DNA from: Austropuccinia psidii
Lineage: Eukaryota > Basidiomycota > Pucciniomycetes > Pucciniales > Sphaerophragmiaceae
DNA length: 64,000 bases
NCBI GenBank assembly: GCA_023105745.1
Contig: JALGQZ010000015.1
Span: forward strand, 5,293,499-5,357,498
Reading direction: 5' to 3'
Shown: positions 34,175 to 47,323 of the stretch, piece by piece
How positions within the stretch are numbered: the stretch's first letter is position 1
How the letters are laid out: each line of letters opens with the position of its first letter
Position numbers and translations under genes: made by a program
The notes under the pieces: generated by a model
The model's database searches: none
What the model saw: only the letters and a program-made list of their open reading frames with translations
What the model was told of the DNA's origin: nothing

Positions 34175-35950
34175 TGTAAGGTGTGGTCATGAAACTTTGA
34201 TTAAAATCAAGTACTTTTCCTGTCCTCAAAATATGTATTAGGTAAAAAATGATTAAAAATAGTAAGAAATAGTATTTTTAAGAGAAAACACGCCAATTTT
34301 ATTGTTTTTAACATTATAAGTATAGAAAAATAATATTTTAAAGATTTATTGTTTTAGCAACAATAGACATTTATCCAAAAATACTCTACAAGACATATTT
34401 AAGGCTACAAAAGAAATTTCTTCAAGAGCAATTTCAATTGGAATTAATTGAACAAAGAACTGCAAGAAATTAATTAAAGAGAAAAGTATTTGAAAATAGA
34501 TTTAAAGATAAAAAACGCCCAAAAGTGACCAGAGTGAATTTGGAAACAAAGTGACAAAGTTAACAGTGATGAAAGATGCTTTAATTCACTTACGGGGTGG
34601 TTCAAGGGGTAAAAATGATTATAAGAGTTACAAAAAATGATTAGAATGATTTTTAACATGGTGCAAAGGTTCAAAATGATCTAAAAAGGGTTGTTGGAAT
34701 CTTTATTGATTGGCTTAAAAGTGTTTAAACTAATTATAAAAGGAAAAGATTCTAACATGAAGAGAAAAGTGGGGCAAAGAAGACATTCTTTTATAGCCAT
34801 CAATTTTTTTACTCCAAAGAAAAAATTTTCTCTTGTCAGTCTTGAAAAACACTCTGACACCCAAAAGGCCAATTATGGCATCATTGAACCCTGGTTTAGA
34901 CCAAAAAAGGGCTGGTTTAAGCCATTTTTAGCCATTTTAGACCCTTAAATCAGCCATTACTATAGTAGTACCTGGTATAAAGCCTTCAAAACACGTCAGA
35001 ATGTGTGTAAGAGACGTAGAAGCTATTTGAAACTGCTTTCACTGATATGTTTGTAGCTTAGGGGTAGTTTTACCCTCTTGGAAACAGTTAAAACTGACCT
35101 GGTTGGTATCAAAACCTCATCATCAATTGAGTCACAGACCCTGTGACTCAATTCCAGGCCAAAAGTGATGAAACTTGGTGTGGATTTTGACATCCCATGC
35201 CTGTAAGCCAGGATTTTGGGGGTCTGGCTCCCCCTTGGAGCTAGAGTTCCTTTCTCCCCCCAGAATTAATATTTCCAATTTATTTTTTCTTTTAATTCCT
35301 TATCATGTAATACAATTGTAATTTACACATACAATTCAATTGAGTTTTACAGTAAAAAACTGTAATAATTGATACCTAATATGTAAATTACAGTTCACTT
35401 ATGTAATACACGCACACAATTTCACATTTCAATTGGAAATACTTCAATTCCTCATAGCTTCTAAACTACACACAACACCTCAATTTTAACACAAAAATTG
35501 ATGGTTAACACCACATGTGGTGTGAATTAAATTAATGTTTTGAGGATTTTCAACTTTTTTACAGAAAATACTAAAAACTTAATTTAAGCTTATTAAGAGT
35601 TGAGTTACAGAAATTTTACCCAGAGGTGACCCCACCTTATTTTTTATGAGGCATCCAATGGTGAAGTAATTTTCTTGAGTTTATTTATTATATAAAAATT
35701 TATAATATATTTTAGGTAACCTTTTAACAAAAACATTTTAAATTCATTTTTACTTAATTTTTCAAGTAAAAATGCTTTTTCATAATTTTAATATTTAATT
35801 TAATTTTTATTTTAAATTATAATTAAGTTTTCATTTTTGTATATAAATTTGTATTTATATTTCAATTTTTTTATTTTGATAATATGAATAAATTTGTTTT
35901 ATTTATATTTGTGGTCTTTTGGGTATATGAAAATACCCCTAAAGCTCACA
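34175..35950 (-). repeat. 3' LTR of truncated A element
   Basis: Collinear with the A LTRs at 49868-51695 and 58105-59932 in reverse. It carries the terminal hairpin region TTGATTAAAATCAAGTACT and ends CCCTAAAGCTCACA at 35950, next to a polypurine tract. Confidence 0.88.
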
Positions 35951-35969
35951 TTCCCTCCCCATAAAAAAG

Positions 35970-37250
35970 AAGATTACTTTGTAATATTTTTATTTCTAGT
36001 GTGTCTGAACCTTCTGAGAAGTTTAGTAGCTTTGGGTATGTCCTTTTCTGCTAACCATTCATCTTTACAAGTTGGGTCACCCTACCTAACTAGGTATTCC
36101 CTTATGTTATTGGTTCTCAACCATCTTTCTTTGAGAACTTTGGTAATCTTGTGAATACCAGATGATTCAATAGGAGGTATAACTTGGGTAACTGTATTCC
36201 TCAAAGGAAATTCTTAAGCATCACTAGATTTATATGGCTTTATCAAGCTCACTGGAAATGTAGAATGCTTATTGCTAAGTTATTCAGATAATTCTACTTC
36301 AAAAGCATTTTCTCTTTGGAGGGCCTTAATAACAAAAGGTCCTGCAAAGGAGTCTTTGAGCTTTTTACATCATTTGATGTTATTGAAGTTAGTGGTGGAT
36401 ACAAGTACTAAATCCCCCACTTTGAAATCTGTAGTGGCATGTGACTTGTCCCATTTGTCCTTAGCACATTCAAAAGAGTCTTTCATGCACCACACTGCAT
36501 GCTTTCTAGCTTTGTCTAGCATTCCTTTTAAGATAGCAGCTGTAGGATGTATTTCAACCAATTCTTTTCTCAAGGAATCTTGAGGTAATTTGGGATTCCA
36601 TCCTTTTTCTAGAATAGCAGGAGTTTGATTGGTACTGGCATGAATGGATGTCTTATATGCCAATTCTAGTGCTGGTAAAGGAGTACACCAATCATGGGTA
36701 AATCCATCATAATCTTTGAATTCAAGGCCATATGCACAAAATCTTCCTACCATATCTTTCAAGGTTTGGATCATCCTTTCATCCAGACCATCACTTTGTG
36801 GGTGGTAGGCTGTAGAGAAGGATAATTTTTCCCCATATAGTTGGTGAAGATTTGTCCATAGTGCTGAGGTGAATTTGGGATCTCTGTCACTAATGATGTT
36901 TTTGAATATGCCAGTCCATGATATTACTCTATTCCATATCAGAAGAGCTGTATCAATGGCTCTATCATCCTTGTGACATGGTATAAAGATTGGTGTCTTT
37001 CTAAATCTGTCAACAATCACTAGGCAAGCATTATACCTTCTGTCACCCCCTGGTGGCAGGCCAGTCACCCAATCCATATGGACAATTTCCCAAGGTCTTC
37101 TGGGTTCTTGGATCTTGATCATATTTATAAGTCTTTTGCCAGTGGTTTTATTTTCTTTTTGACATCTGTCACAGGTTTTGCAATACTCTGCAACATCTTT
37201 CTGCCACATTGGCCACCATATGCAGGTTTTTATTTTTTCTCTTGTTCTCT
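35970..37250 (-). pseudogene. Integrase-chromodomain remnant of family A
   Basis: The main open piece (37209-36370, 279 aa) carries the CKTCDRC zinc ligands, [25 protein letters not shown] and DERMIQTL. It is the homologue of residues about 918-1196 of the pol at 54107-58081, with the three catalytic acidic residues still present. After 36370 the frame hits a stop, and the chromodomain part (about 36340-35970) lies in broken frames. Confidence 0.85.
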
Positions 37251-39229
37251 CCTATGATTTGGCTGTTGGCTCAAGTGATATACATTGCAATATATAGGGT
37301 TAGATTTTTTTAAGGAAAAAGACACCAAAGTATTTTTTAATAACAACATTTGGAATCTCAAATTGATGAAGGAATTGTTAAAAACTCCAGATAATCTCCC
37401 AAAATCTGAACACTCCTTCTTAAAAATGGTTCAGAGCCTTCTTTACGCATCCAATCCAATTAAACATTTTTGGAAAAATTTTATGTTTTACTCCATTAGT
37501 TTAGTCTCATACAATGCAATTTCACCCAAACCATATGTGGCATCAACTACAAATTCCACCAATCCTCTTGGACTCTTACAGGGAGCGGTTGAATACCTTG
37601 CATCCTGCTTCAGTAAATTGAAGCAATGTGGAACACAACTTACCATTGAAGGTGGCAGGGCTGACAATGAGATATCAAAAAATCCCCACAAGAACTTGCA
37701 GGAACTAATGGATAAATTTATCCACTTGATGATTTCATACAACATGGTACATGCACATGAAAAGGTTGAAGTCTATGGCATGAAAGGCAAACTCAGGAGC
37801 TCAGCAAAAATGAGGTCATCAAAGATCTTTTGGTGTGTCACAGAAATCTTGGAATAAATCAAATTTGCTATGGGACATTAGCTGCATTCCATGTGGGGGG
37901 TTGTGGTTTGATGGTAAGCTCAGATGACTGGAGCAGAAGCTCAGTGAAAGAGACTTTATCACTTATTGAGATTTCCAAAATACACTTGGAGGGTAAGAAT
38001 ATAGTAGAGCTGGTGTGGCTATGTACTAATAAGTATATATGTAATTTACTTAATAAGAGTTTCTTCTCATCAGAGTCTTTTAACCCCACTGTACCTCTTA
38101 GATTTTAATTTGCATTATGCTTGGTATTAGACTTTGGTGATGCCTGGGTTGAGAAGTTCAAACTTGGTTCAAATGAAGATGTCACATTGACTGTACCCAG
38201 GTCAGCTAAACTTACAACCAGGATTGACCCACTTTAGATTAGCTTTGTGTCAAATAGATTGTAATTTAATTTTATAAAGTGATTTGCGAATGCAATAAGC
38301 TTTACTACCTATCCCACTCTGGATTACTCAGTATGAATGTCAATAATAAAGAACTTTGTACAGAGGCATGCCTCCATACATCATCAAAAATCCTCTGGCA
38401 TGACACAAACTCAGTCAGGAAGGTGTGCCCACATTGACCACAAGCAGGGGCATTTCAGGAAGTGTATATTTTCACCTCCAGCTCATAATGGGCCAAATCA
38501 CACTGCTTCTTTCATAAGGACTAGCAGGATCAGGCATCCTCAGTGGGGTTCATGTTTCACTTGTGCTTGCTTGGGATATTCCAGATGGTTGGATTTGAAG
38601 CTCTTGAATGGGAACAAGAATATATCAAATCAAATAATGCAGTATCCACTGCATTACTTTTGGTTCAGGTACTTGAGATTGCCAATTGGCAAAATTCTCA
38701 TGTAATCTTTCATTCTTAGCACGCAATAAAAAACAAATTTAGGTCAAATTCATAATCCACACAACAGTCACTAATCTTTTGGTTTCATTTCATTTTCCTG
38801 CGCAATCATGCCATTCACAAGAAAAGGGGACATGCAGAAACTCATTGGGGGGAGGAAGGAAAGCGTGAGTTGCTTGGTTATTTTCAAGGTATATATAGAT
38901 ATATATATATGGGCCGGCATTCATGTAGCACCCTCATTGGGCCCCATGGAGTAAGACTGGCTTTAGTCTGTTTCTATCATGCCAATGCTATGAGGGCTCC
39001 AACAGGGAAGTCATGAATGTGTGCTAAATGATGCTCTTGAGCATTGGGCACCATTCTGAATTCAAATGAGAGTCATAAGTATCTGATATCTTCCTGATTC
39101 AACACCAAGCAATCCCTAAACCACTCAGGAATAGTAGCACATCCAAAAGACAAATGAAACCAAAACCACCCAAAGGAATAATTTTTCTCCCTCCAGTCAG
39201 CCAACAGCACAAATATCAATGCCAGTTTA
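37251..39229 (+). other. Unrecognised old sequence with coding-like patches
   Basis: Several plus-strand open pieces have amino-acid-like composition but no family I recognise. 37285-37857 (190 aa) includes EYLASCFSKLKQCGTQLTIEGG, and 37830-38108 continues with a stretch like YGTLAAFHVGGCGLMVSSDDW in another frame. This suggests a frameshifted former gene, perhaps of a mobile element. 38337-38705 is another open piece without known motifs. No promoter, inverted repeats or target duplications were found. Confidence 0.35.
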
Positions 39230-39236
39230 AGCAAAT

Positions 39237-41840
39237 ATGACCCCCAGTGAAATTTCAAGGATTGTGGATTTCACTCAGATCAAACACATTCATTTTTCCC
39301 ACATGGAAATTTTCTTTTCAACCAGATTACTCATTGAACTTTTTGGATTCAGAGCATTAACAAAAATGGGTGATGTTGAGGTCAATCAATGGGATGTTTT
39401 ATCACAACTCTTATTTTTCAAAAGAAAATTCACCGACCCAATTGCAACAAATGGGGAATTACTTAAGAGATTTATGTTTTCCATTGGGTGGAGCAAATGC
39501 AGCATAAAGAAAGAAAAATTTGATATTTATAGAAGTCTCCAGAAAATTGAATACACAAAAGAAGAATAACAGGACCAAGGTGCAAATCTTAGCTAGGTGG
39601 CTTGCACTCTAGATCCATCCTTGACATATTATGGGGATAAATTACTTCAAAAGATGAAAATTTGCTACAATTCATTGGGGGTCCCCTCCTTTGATCAAGT
39701 AAGCTATGAAGCCAATATTTCCACAAATCAGGGGGCATTTTAGTTTGCTTCCGCATTCACTTTAGCAATGAACAGATTCAAAAACTAACCTCATTTTGAT
39801 ATGGATGCATTGTTGTATGCTTTGGGATAGTAGTTTAAAGCTGATAAGCATTCTGGCACAATTAAAAAAATTTAAGATGTGGATATGAAACTTTGATTAA
39901 AAATCAAGTACTTTTCCTGTCCTCAAAATTTGAATAAGGTAAAATATAATTAAGAAATAGTATGAAATAGTGTTTTTAAGAGAAAACACACCAAAGTTAT
40001 TGTTTTTAAATTTATAAGTATAAAACAATAATATTATAAAGATTTATTGTTTTACCGACAATAGAAATTTATCCAAAAATACTCTACAAGAGATATTTAA
40101 GGCTACAAAAGAAATTTCTTCAAGAGCAATTTCAATTGGAATTAATTGAGCAAAGAACTTCAAGCCATTCATTGAAGAACAAAGTCTTTAAAAATATATT
40201 TAAATGGAAAACACGCCCAAAAGTGACAAGAGTGAATTTGGAAACAAAGTGACAAAGGTAACAGTGATGAAAGATTCTTTAATTCACTTTTGGGGTGGTT
40301 CAAGTGGTAAAAATGATTATAAGAGTTACAAACAATGATTATAATGATTTTTCACATGGTTGAAGAAGGTTCAAAATGATTTAAAAAGGGTTGTTGGAAT
40401 CTTTATTGATTGGTTTAACAGTTTAAACTCAATATAAAAGGAAAAGATTCTAACTTGAAGAGAAAAGTGGGGCAAAGAAGACATTCTCTTATAGCCATCA
40501 ATTTTCTTACTCCAAAAGTAAAATTTAATCTTTTCAGTTGTGGAAAACACTCTGACAACAGAAAAGCCAATTATGGCATCATTTAACCCTGGTTTAGACC
40601 AAAAAAGGGCTTGTTTTAGCCATTTTAGACCCTTAAATCAGCCATTATTATAGTAATACCTGGTCTAGAGCCTCAAAAACACGTCAGAATGTGTGTAGGA
40701 GTCGTAGAAACCAGTTAGCACTGTTTTTTGCTAAGATTGTTTCAACTTGAGGGGAGTTTTACCCTCTTGGCAACAGTTAAAACTGCCCTGGTTGGTAGCA
40801 AAACCTCATCATCAATTGAGTCACAGACCCTGTGACTCAATTCCAGGCCAAAATTTATGAACTTTTGCATAGATTTTAACATCCCATGCCTGTCAGAAAG
40901 GACTTTGGGGGTCTGGCTCCCCCTTGGAGCTAGAGTTCCTTTTCCCCCCCAAAATTAATCTTTCCAATTCATCTTTTCTTTAATTCCTCATCATGTAATA
41001 CAATTCTAATTTACATATGTAATTCAATTGAGTTTTTAATTACACATCTGTAATAATTGATACCTCATATGTAAATTACAGTTCACTTATGGAATACATG
41101 CGCAAATTTTGACATTTGAATTAAAAATACTTCAATTCCTCATAGCTTCTAAACTACACACAACACCTCAATTTTAACACAAAAGTTGATGGTTAACACA
41201 ACATGTGGTGTGAATTAAATGAAGTTTTTGAGGATTCAAAACTTTTGTACAGAAAATGCTAAAAACCTAATTTACCCTTATTTAGAATTGAGTTACAGAA
41301 ATTTTATCCAGAGGTGACCCCACCTTCTTTTTTATGAGGAATCCAATGGTGAAGTAATTTTCTTAAGTTTATTTATTGGATAAAAAGTTAGAATATATTT
41401 TATGTAAAGTTTTACAAAAAATATCTTAATTTCATTAATTTTATTAAAGATTAATTTTTAGTTAATTTTTTCAATTAAAAATGCAATTTCACAATTTTTA
41501 AAGTTTAATGTAATTTTTCTTTTAAATTATAATTAAATTTTCTTTTTATATATAAATTTGTATTTATACTTTAATTTTTATTAAGATAATATACAATTAT
41601 TCATTTTATTTATATTTATATCTTATTTTGTTATTTGTGGTCTTTTGGGTATATGGAAATACCTCTAAGGCTCACAAAAAAGATGTGTCAAAGTGTTTTA
41701 CTGGGGGAAAATTGATTTTCCCACATAAGGATTTTTGTATTTATCTATCCAAATTTTATGGGCTCATTCAAATATTGTGGACCAGTGGTCTATTCCTTCA
41801 GTATACTGATCCAGCACAGGAAACAAAAGCATGGCCCTAG
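39237..41840 (+). pseudogene. Unrecognised coding remnant split by a solo LTR
   Basis: A 110-aa open piece (39237-39569; QIKHIHFSHMEIFF..., WDVLSQLLFFKRKFTDPIAT) is followed by further coding-like sequence with stops up to 39870. If the solo LTR at 39871-41676 and one copy of its target duplication are removed, a frame at the left end reads through into DVSKCFTGGKLIFPHKDFCIY and TDPAQETKAWP at 41682-41837. The piece has no motif I recognise. It looks like the C-terminal part of a protein-coding mobile element or an old gene. Confidence 0.45.
39871..41676 (-). repeat. Solo LTR, gypsy family A
   Basis: An 1806-bp LTR in reverse orientation, from TTTAAGATGTGGATATGAAAC to CCTCTAAGGCTCACA, flanked by AAAAA on both sides (39866-39870, 41677-41681). 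The target duplication is low in complexity but sits exactly at both LTR ends. No internal sequence is attached. It interrupts an unrecognised coding remnant. Confidence 0.87.
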
Positions 41841-42310
41841 TGGGGATGTCCTCTCAATGCTCAAGGAGGTTATCAAAAACAATGTGGCAGCAAACCCATG
41901 GCTATCATGAGATTTGAAAGGGAGCAAGCCATCACATCAGGGATGCTAATACAATCTCATCCTAATTAGAAGAGTGAAGGGATTCAGATGCGTACATGTG
42001 TCATAATTATAGGGTGATTGGAAATCAATAGTATGGTACAGTAGAGTACAGTATACACCAGGATTTGATAGTTTGGAATTGGGGATATAGGGTGGGTAAA
42101 ATGAAAAGGGGTTGAAATGGCTTATGTATAGTGGAATGCAACCATACATGATCCTATACTGAGGCTCTTAACACTATTCACACTTGTTGAAAATAATGGG
42201 ACCAGTTGGTAATCCCGAAAATTGTGAGTTACCTCCCATTATGCTTGTATGCCTAATTGTCACATAACAGGGTGTGAAAGTCCCACAGGAATTTGGGTTC
42301 ATTGACTTAC
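41841..42310. other. No recognised feature
   Basis: Old CpG-poor sequence upstream of the minisatellite. Short open frames without motifs. Confidence 0.3.
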
Positions 42311-42590
42311 CCAGGATCCCAATCCTTCAAATGCAAATCATTATTCATGTTGAGGATACCTGCGCTTCAAACACAAATCCTTACACTTCTCCAGGATCCC
42401 AATGCTTCACACACAAATCCTTATGCTTTTCCAGGATCCCAATGCTTCACACACAATTCCTTACACTTGTCCAGGATCCCAATGCTTCACACAAAAATAA
42501 TCATGCTTGTCCAGGAGGCAAATGCTTTACATGCAAATCCTCACGCTTGTCTAGGCTCCACATTATTCACACAATTACTTGCGCATGTGT
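42311..42590 (+). repeat. 40-bp minisatellite, seven units
   Basis: Seven consecutive units of exactly 40 bp start at 42311, 42351, 42391, 42431, 42471, 42511 and 42551. The best-conserved form begins CCAGGATCCCAATGCTTCAC. Units 3-5 are closest to each other, and units 2, 6 and 7 are most diverged. Because 40 is not a multiple of three, the array shifts frame each unit, so the overlapping open frames of about 100 aa are not protein evidence. Confidence 0.92.
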
Positions 42591-43468
42591 AGTATACATG
42601 CCATGCACATGCCATTCTTTACACATGTAAGATTAATTGCATGTGACCTTAGGACAGGCAATGACTCACGCATCTCAGGTGGATAACTCACATGTGGGGA
42701 ACCTCATGTTTTTTACAATTAAGATCTCAAACAGAATAGACCCATGGAGGCAGAAAATGTAGAAGGTGTTAATGATTAATATTTGCGCATTTTTTGCAAA
42801 AGAGGTTTACACAAAGAAATACTTAGTCAAAAATTTGGTGGGGCTCTCATAAAAATTCTTCTCAAGAAAGAGGTGATTTGCACTGTTGAGAAAATAAGAA
42901 AATGTAACAGAAACAAAGGTTTTCAGAGAAATTAAAGATTTCATTCATTCATTACAACTACTTTAACTAAATGAGTGTGTTACAAAAAGGAAATAAGTTA
43001 AGAAGATATTGCAAAACCTTTTTTTGGATTTTTTATTTTTCAAGAAGCTTTAAAACTATCCCAGTGATGACCTCCTTTGGATAAGCCTCCAATGCATGGT
43101 CAAGGAGGGAGTTTAGTTCCTCCCAAAATTCCCAGTGAATATCCACAAAGGGAATCATGAAGAAAATGTCAATTCTCAAACAAGACTTGGTATATTTATT
43201 TGTGGACCATTGCTCAAGGAATCATGTGGGTTAGCCACAAGTCAGTGAATTCTTGCAGAGCATCATTGTTGGAATGGGAGGTATTATTGAAAAAAACCCT
43301 TCTGGGACCATGCATCAACTGCCATGATGCTCCTCAACAAAACTTTCAGGCACAGCTCCTTACAATCACAAGAGATCATTGCTTACATCATTCACCTACG
43401 TCATAGCTCACTGAAACTGTTGTACTTACTATTTAATGAGCAGTCATTGTAACTCTAGCATTCCCCAT
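42591..43468. other. No recognised feature
   Basis: CpG-poor sequence without recognisable genes or repeats. Confidence 0.3.
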
Positions 43469-43729
43469 GTTGTACTGCTTTCCATCTACTTTGCCTAACA
43501 GGTTCACTGCCACTCCCCTTTTTGACTTATACCTACTGGAATATTGACTGCTGTCAATATCCTTCCTAAAAGGTTATTCAGTGTATCTCTACCTAGCAAC
43601 CTTATGCAATTATCTTATATGTTGTACTGCTCTCCATCTACTTTGCCTAACAGGTTCGCTGCCACTCCTCTCTTTGACGTATACTGACTGGAATATTGAC
43701 TCCTGTAAATATCCTGCCTAAAGGTTCCC
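43469..43729 (+). repeat. Two-copy direct repeat, 152-bp period
   Basis: About 107 bp at 43469-43575 recur at 43621-43729. Shared words are GTTGTACTGCT, CCATCTACTTTGCCTAACAG, GGAATATTGACT and ATATCC-GCCTAAA. The repeat is not exact, so it is an old local duplication. Confidence 0.8.
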
Positions 43730-46700
43730 TGTTTTAGGTATCTTGGGGGAAGTGGCAGAGGAGGGAACAGGAGGGGAAGGGGTAGGGGGTTTCTGAAGGG
43801 CATATTGTTGATGATGATGATAGAGCAGGGGGTGGAGGCACAAGCTGGAGATTGTCAAAGGAGGGGTGAGGGAATGTTGGTAACAGGAAAAAAGTGAAAA
43901 TTGGTACTTACCAATAGGATCCTCCATTTATTGCATGGGACCCACCTCAGGTTCAGGCTCATGAGTCAAATCCTTCTCATGTGCTGGGAGTTGTGAATTT
44001 GAGGCTTGACTTGGGCCTGGAATATATGGGGTGGGACTGAAAAAAGGTGTCTCATCATGTTGGGAGGGCTCTACAAAAGGAGGCAGAATCAGTTCGCTTG
44101 ATTCAAAAGTTAAAATGAGAAAAGGAATAGCTTGCTTCTTACCACAAAATAAGTCCTACAACCATTGGGTGCCACTTGGGCCTAGAGTGGGTTGCCGTGG
44201 AGCTTGCTTGTGAAGCATACGTGGAAGGGGAGAGTCTTTTTGAGAAGGATTTGGTGGGTTTTTTCTCTATGGGTGAAGAAGAATGAGTCAAGGAGGGGAA
44301 ATAAAACTTACTTTGTCATTTGAATCCCATGGGTGACAAGACATGGTGACTATCAGCCCAAGCCTGAATTTCCTCCTGCCATTGCCATCCTTCATTGGCC
44401 AGATAATCACTTTGTCCAGTCAAGGAGTGAAGTGACCATCAGATGGTGGCCTAGGAGGGGGGTGGATGAATCAAAACTCAAGGGAACCAAGCTAATTGTG
44501 CAGAAGTGTTCCCATCTTCCTGTTTGCTGTCATGGAGTCCATGTGTGCTCAGGAATTCTTTCATCATCATTGGCTACAAAGGAGTCCTCACAAGGGCATC
44601 TCATGCAGAACCTCCTCTGGCCACATGATTGGAAGGGGTGTCCAACAAACAAACATTTTTTGTGTGCTTGTCAGCAATCATAACAGGCATTGGTCATTGT
44701 GGAGGATCAAATGCAGGAGATACCCTGCTCATCACACAAGGTGCACAACATCTAAAATAAAGACAAATTATGTTAGTATCCAAATACAAAGTAATATGTG
44801 AAGCAAAAAGGGATATGTATGATGAATTATGAATTTAAAATGTAATTCAAATATTAAAGTGCTAGTAGTGAGCTTTTAAAAGTCTTAAAGAAATTCCTGA
44901 TGAAGATTCAGTATTAATAGCAGAACATAAAATGTAAAAAAGTGTTAAATGGAAAGATGACACACAATGTAGATATAAGGGAGGTTCTGGACATATAATC
45001 AGGAAAAAAGTATATCTAAAGCAAAGGGGAGTGGTTAGTTTAGTGAAATAGAAAATAGTGGAAAGGGAGGAAGACCAAGTGGAATACGCACAGGAATGAG
45101 AAGAGAAGGTGAAGTGGGTGAGAAAAAAAGAGAAGTGCATGTTGGGAAAGATGGTCTTCTATACCAGGATGGAGCTGAGAGAGTTGCAGCACCCAAAAAG
45201 GTCTCAGCTTCAAGGCAAGTCAGGGAAATGAAATTTTATTTGCAGCCAATGCTGCATATGAGAAGCAAATTCACTGGGTATCACAATTGGATTGATTTTT
45301 GTACTTGGAACCCCTTTTTTACATTAAAAATTCATACAATCACCAAGGAGTGCTTTTGTGAGGGTATTGTTGAATTTTTTCAGTAGCTGTGATCCACAAA
45401 TGCCCCGTACAGAAAAGTCAATGCTCCATTTGGTCTCAGGTCCCCATGGCAAGCATACCAATGCTATGGCCATGTAATATAGTTAAAACAAAGAGTGGAC
45501 AGGCTGTATGATAAGTGAATACCAAATGAGCTTGGGTTGAACCTTTTTGCAGGTCTTCTTTGGTGTCATAATTGAAATGCTCAGTGGCTGAAAATTTGAA
45601 ATGCACAACATTGACCTATTTATGGAACATTCTCAAATGCTCCCCTGCTCATCTATTTCTATATCATTTTTGTAAGCATGCAATATGAGAATTTGGAACA
45701 ACATTGGAAGACAATTCTGAAAGGCTGAGAATTTCACCCCCTTTGTTAAAGTGCACAGAAGTGGGCCTTTCAATGAACTATGGTGAAACCTTTTCTGACC
45801 ATGGCATTCCAAAAAACTTCCACACTGAGCTTTTTACACTGAATTTTAAAAAGCTATACATGATAAGCTTTTGGGTGCAAATCAGGTGAATCACCATGCT
45901 GAAATTGTGGCACATGAGCTAAATGTATGAAAATGATGGCAATGTGGATAATCATATGTAATATGAATGCAGGCTGAATTATTATAACACCATACAAATT
46001 TGTAGATCAGCCAACATTTTAGTATGTACACCAAAGGTGTACATGGCAGGGCTGACCAAATTCTGTACAAGAATGTAACATGCAATCATGCCAAGTCATT
46101 TAGTCAAATTTCTCAAATGAATCCCTTTCATGCACCTTATTGGAGAGCTCTTCCTAACTACTGCACAGATTCTGGTGTCTGCCAGGTTATGGTAAGGGGT
46201 GCATATTGGGAGGAGGAATGATTCAGGTCATCTGCAAGTCATGGTACCACTCTGGTGTTGGGGCAGGGGAAGACTATTAGTGGCACCTGCAAATTGTCAG
46301 GCCAGCACATGCTTTCACATGAACCCCACCATGGGTCATATGCAGGCAATTGTCACACACTTGGAGGACCTTTGGGCAACTTTCTTCCAGAAAAAAATTT
46401 GCCCAATTAACTACAGATTCTCCCACGCCTGAGAAATAAAACCTTTGTCCAATCTGTGTGGATTATCTACAGCCTTGAACACATTAGCATAACACCTGCT
46501 TATGATCAATGAGGCTGGATATTGTTGCGTGGGAACACACCACTGCAGTTCATATGCCAGAAATCATCACATGCATGGAGGAACATTTGGCGCCTGTCTT
46601 CCTGCCAACAATTAGCTCGTGTGGATGGCCTAATTGACCAGAGATTATTCCAGGTATGAGGTAAAAACACTGATTCCAATCTTCATGGATTAGTTACAGA

Positions 46701-47323
46701 CTCAAACACAATAGGGGAAAATATTTAAGTGGATCACAGGTCACACCCAGAACCCTTGATCAAGTCACATATTCACACCTGGAATCCCAGTAGGCATGAG
46801 TCCACAAGTATTTTTTCCGAAAACAAAACTAATTTTTGGTGGCATGCCACTGTACATACCTCACCCGCCCAAAAAAAAGATACCCAGAGTGAAATTGTTA
46901 TTTCCACCACCACCATTGCCCTGTGATTTACTGTATGACAGTTAACCTGTGTAAGATGCAAGTACTGTTCACTGTCACCAGGAAACATGGCTGCATGCCT
47001 ACAAGAAGCTGCTATATCTCATCCAATTTTTTCATATTGTAATGTGAAATTTGGTACACCAATCCTTGCATAATATTCCGCATAGTCAGAAGTCACATGG
47101 GTGCACCCACATTCTTATCACCTTGCCTTGATATATTCCCCAAATTGGATATTGAAATTATAAATACAAGGGGCCCATGTTCCAAAACACCATCCCCCTT
47201 TGGGCCCATTGCTGCCTCTCATATAATCTCCTCCCCCACTGCTTTTTTATTTCAATTCCCTTTATCTAAACCTTCCTGATAATATTATTTCCCACTTTAC
47301 CCAAACAATTCACAATAGCCATA
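43730..47323. other. Unrecognised old sequence
   Basis: About 3.6 kb of CpG-poor DNA with scattered open pieces of 60-116 aa on both strands (for example 44333-44683, 45704-45889, 46024-46221). None has a motif I recognise, and neighbouring pieces do not join into one frame. It is probably decayed mobile DNA. It was continuous with 61479 onward before the nested insertions at 47329-61473. Confidence 0.35.

Larger units (their letters stand above)
34175..37250 (-). mobile_element. Truncated Ty3/gypsy element, family A
   Basis: On the minus strand this is the 3' end of an A element: the 3' LTR at 34175-35950 (1776 bp, TGTGAGC...CTTACA on the minus strand), the polypurine tract at 35951-35960, and the end of pol (about 35970-37250). 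Homology to the full-length A element stops abruptly near 37250, inside RTREK of the integrase zinc domain, so the rest has been deleted. It was inserted into the C 5' LTR. Confidence 0.88.

Noticed and set aside
42311..42590. Possible CRISPR array because of regular repeat spacing
   Set aside because: Units are contiguous without unique spacers, the sequence is eukaryotic, and no cas genes are present.
42274..42630. Two overlapping frames of 99 and 118 aa with repeated Cys/His/Asn motifs
   Set aside because: They are translations of the 40-bp minisatellite, whose unit is not a multiple of three.
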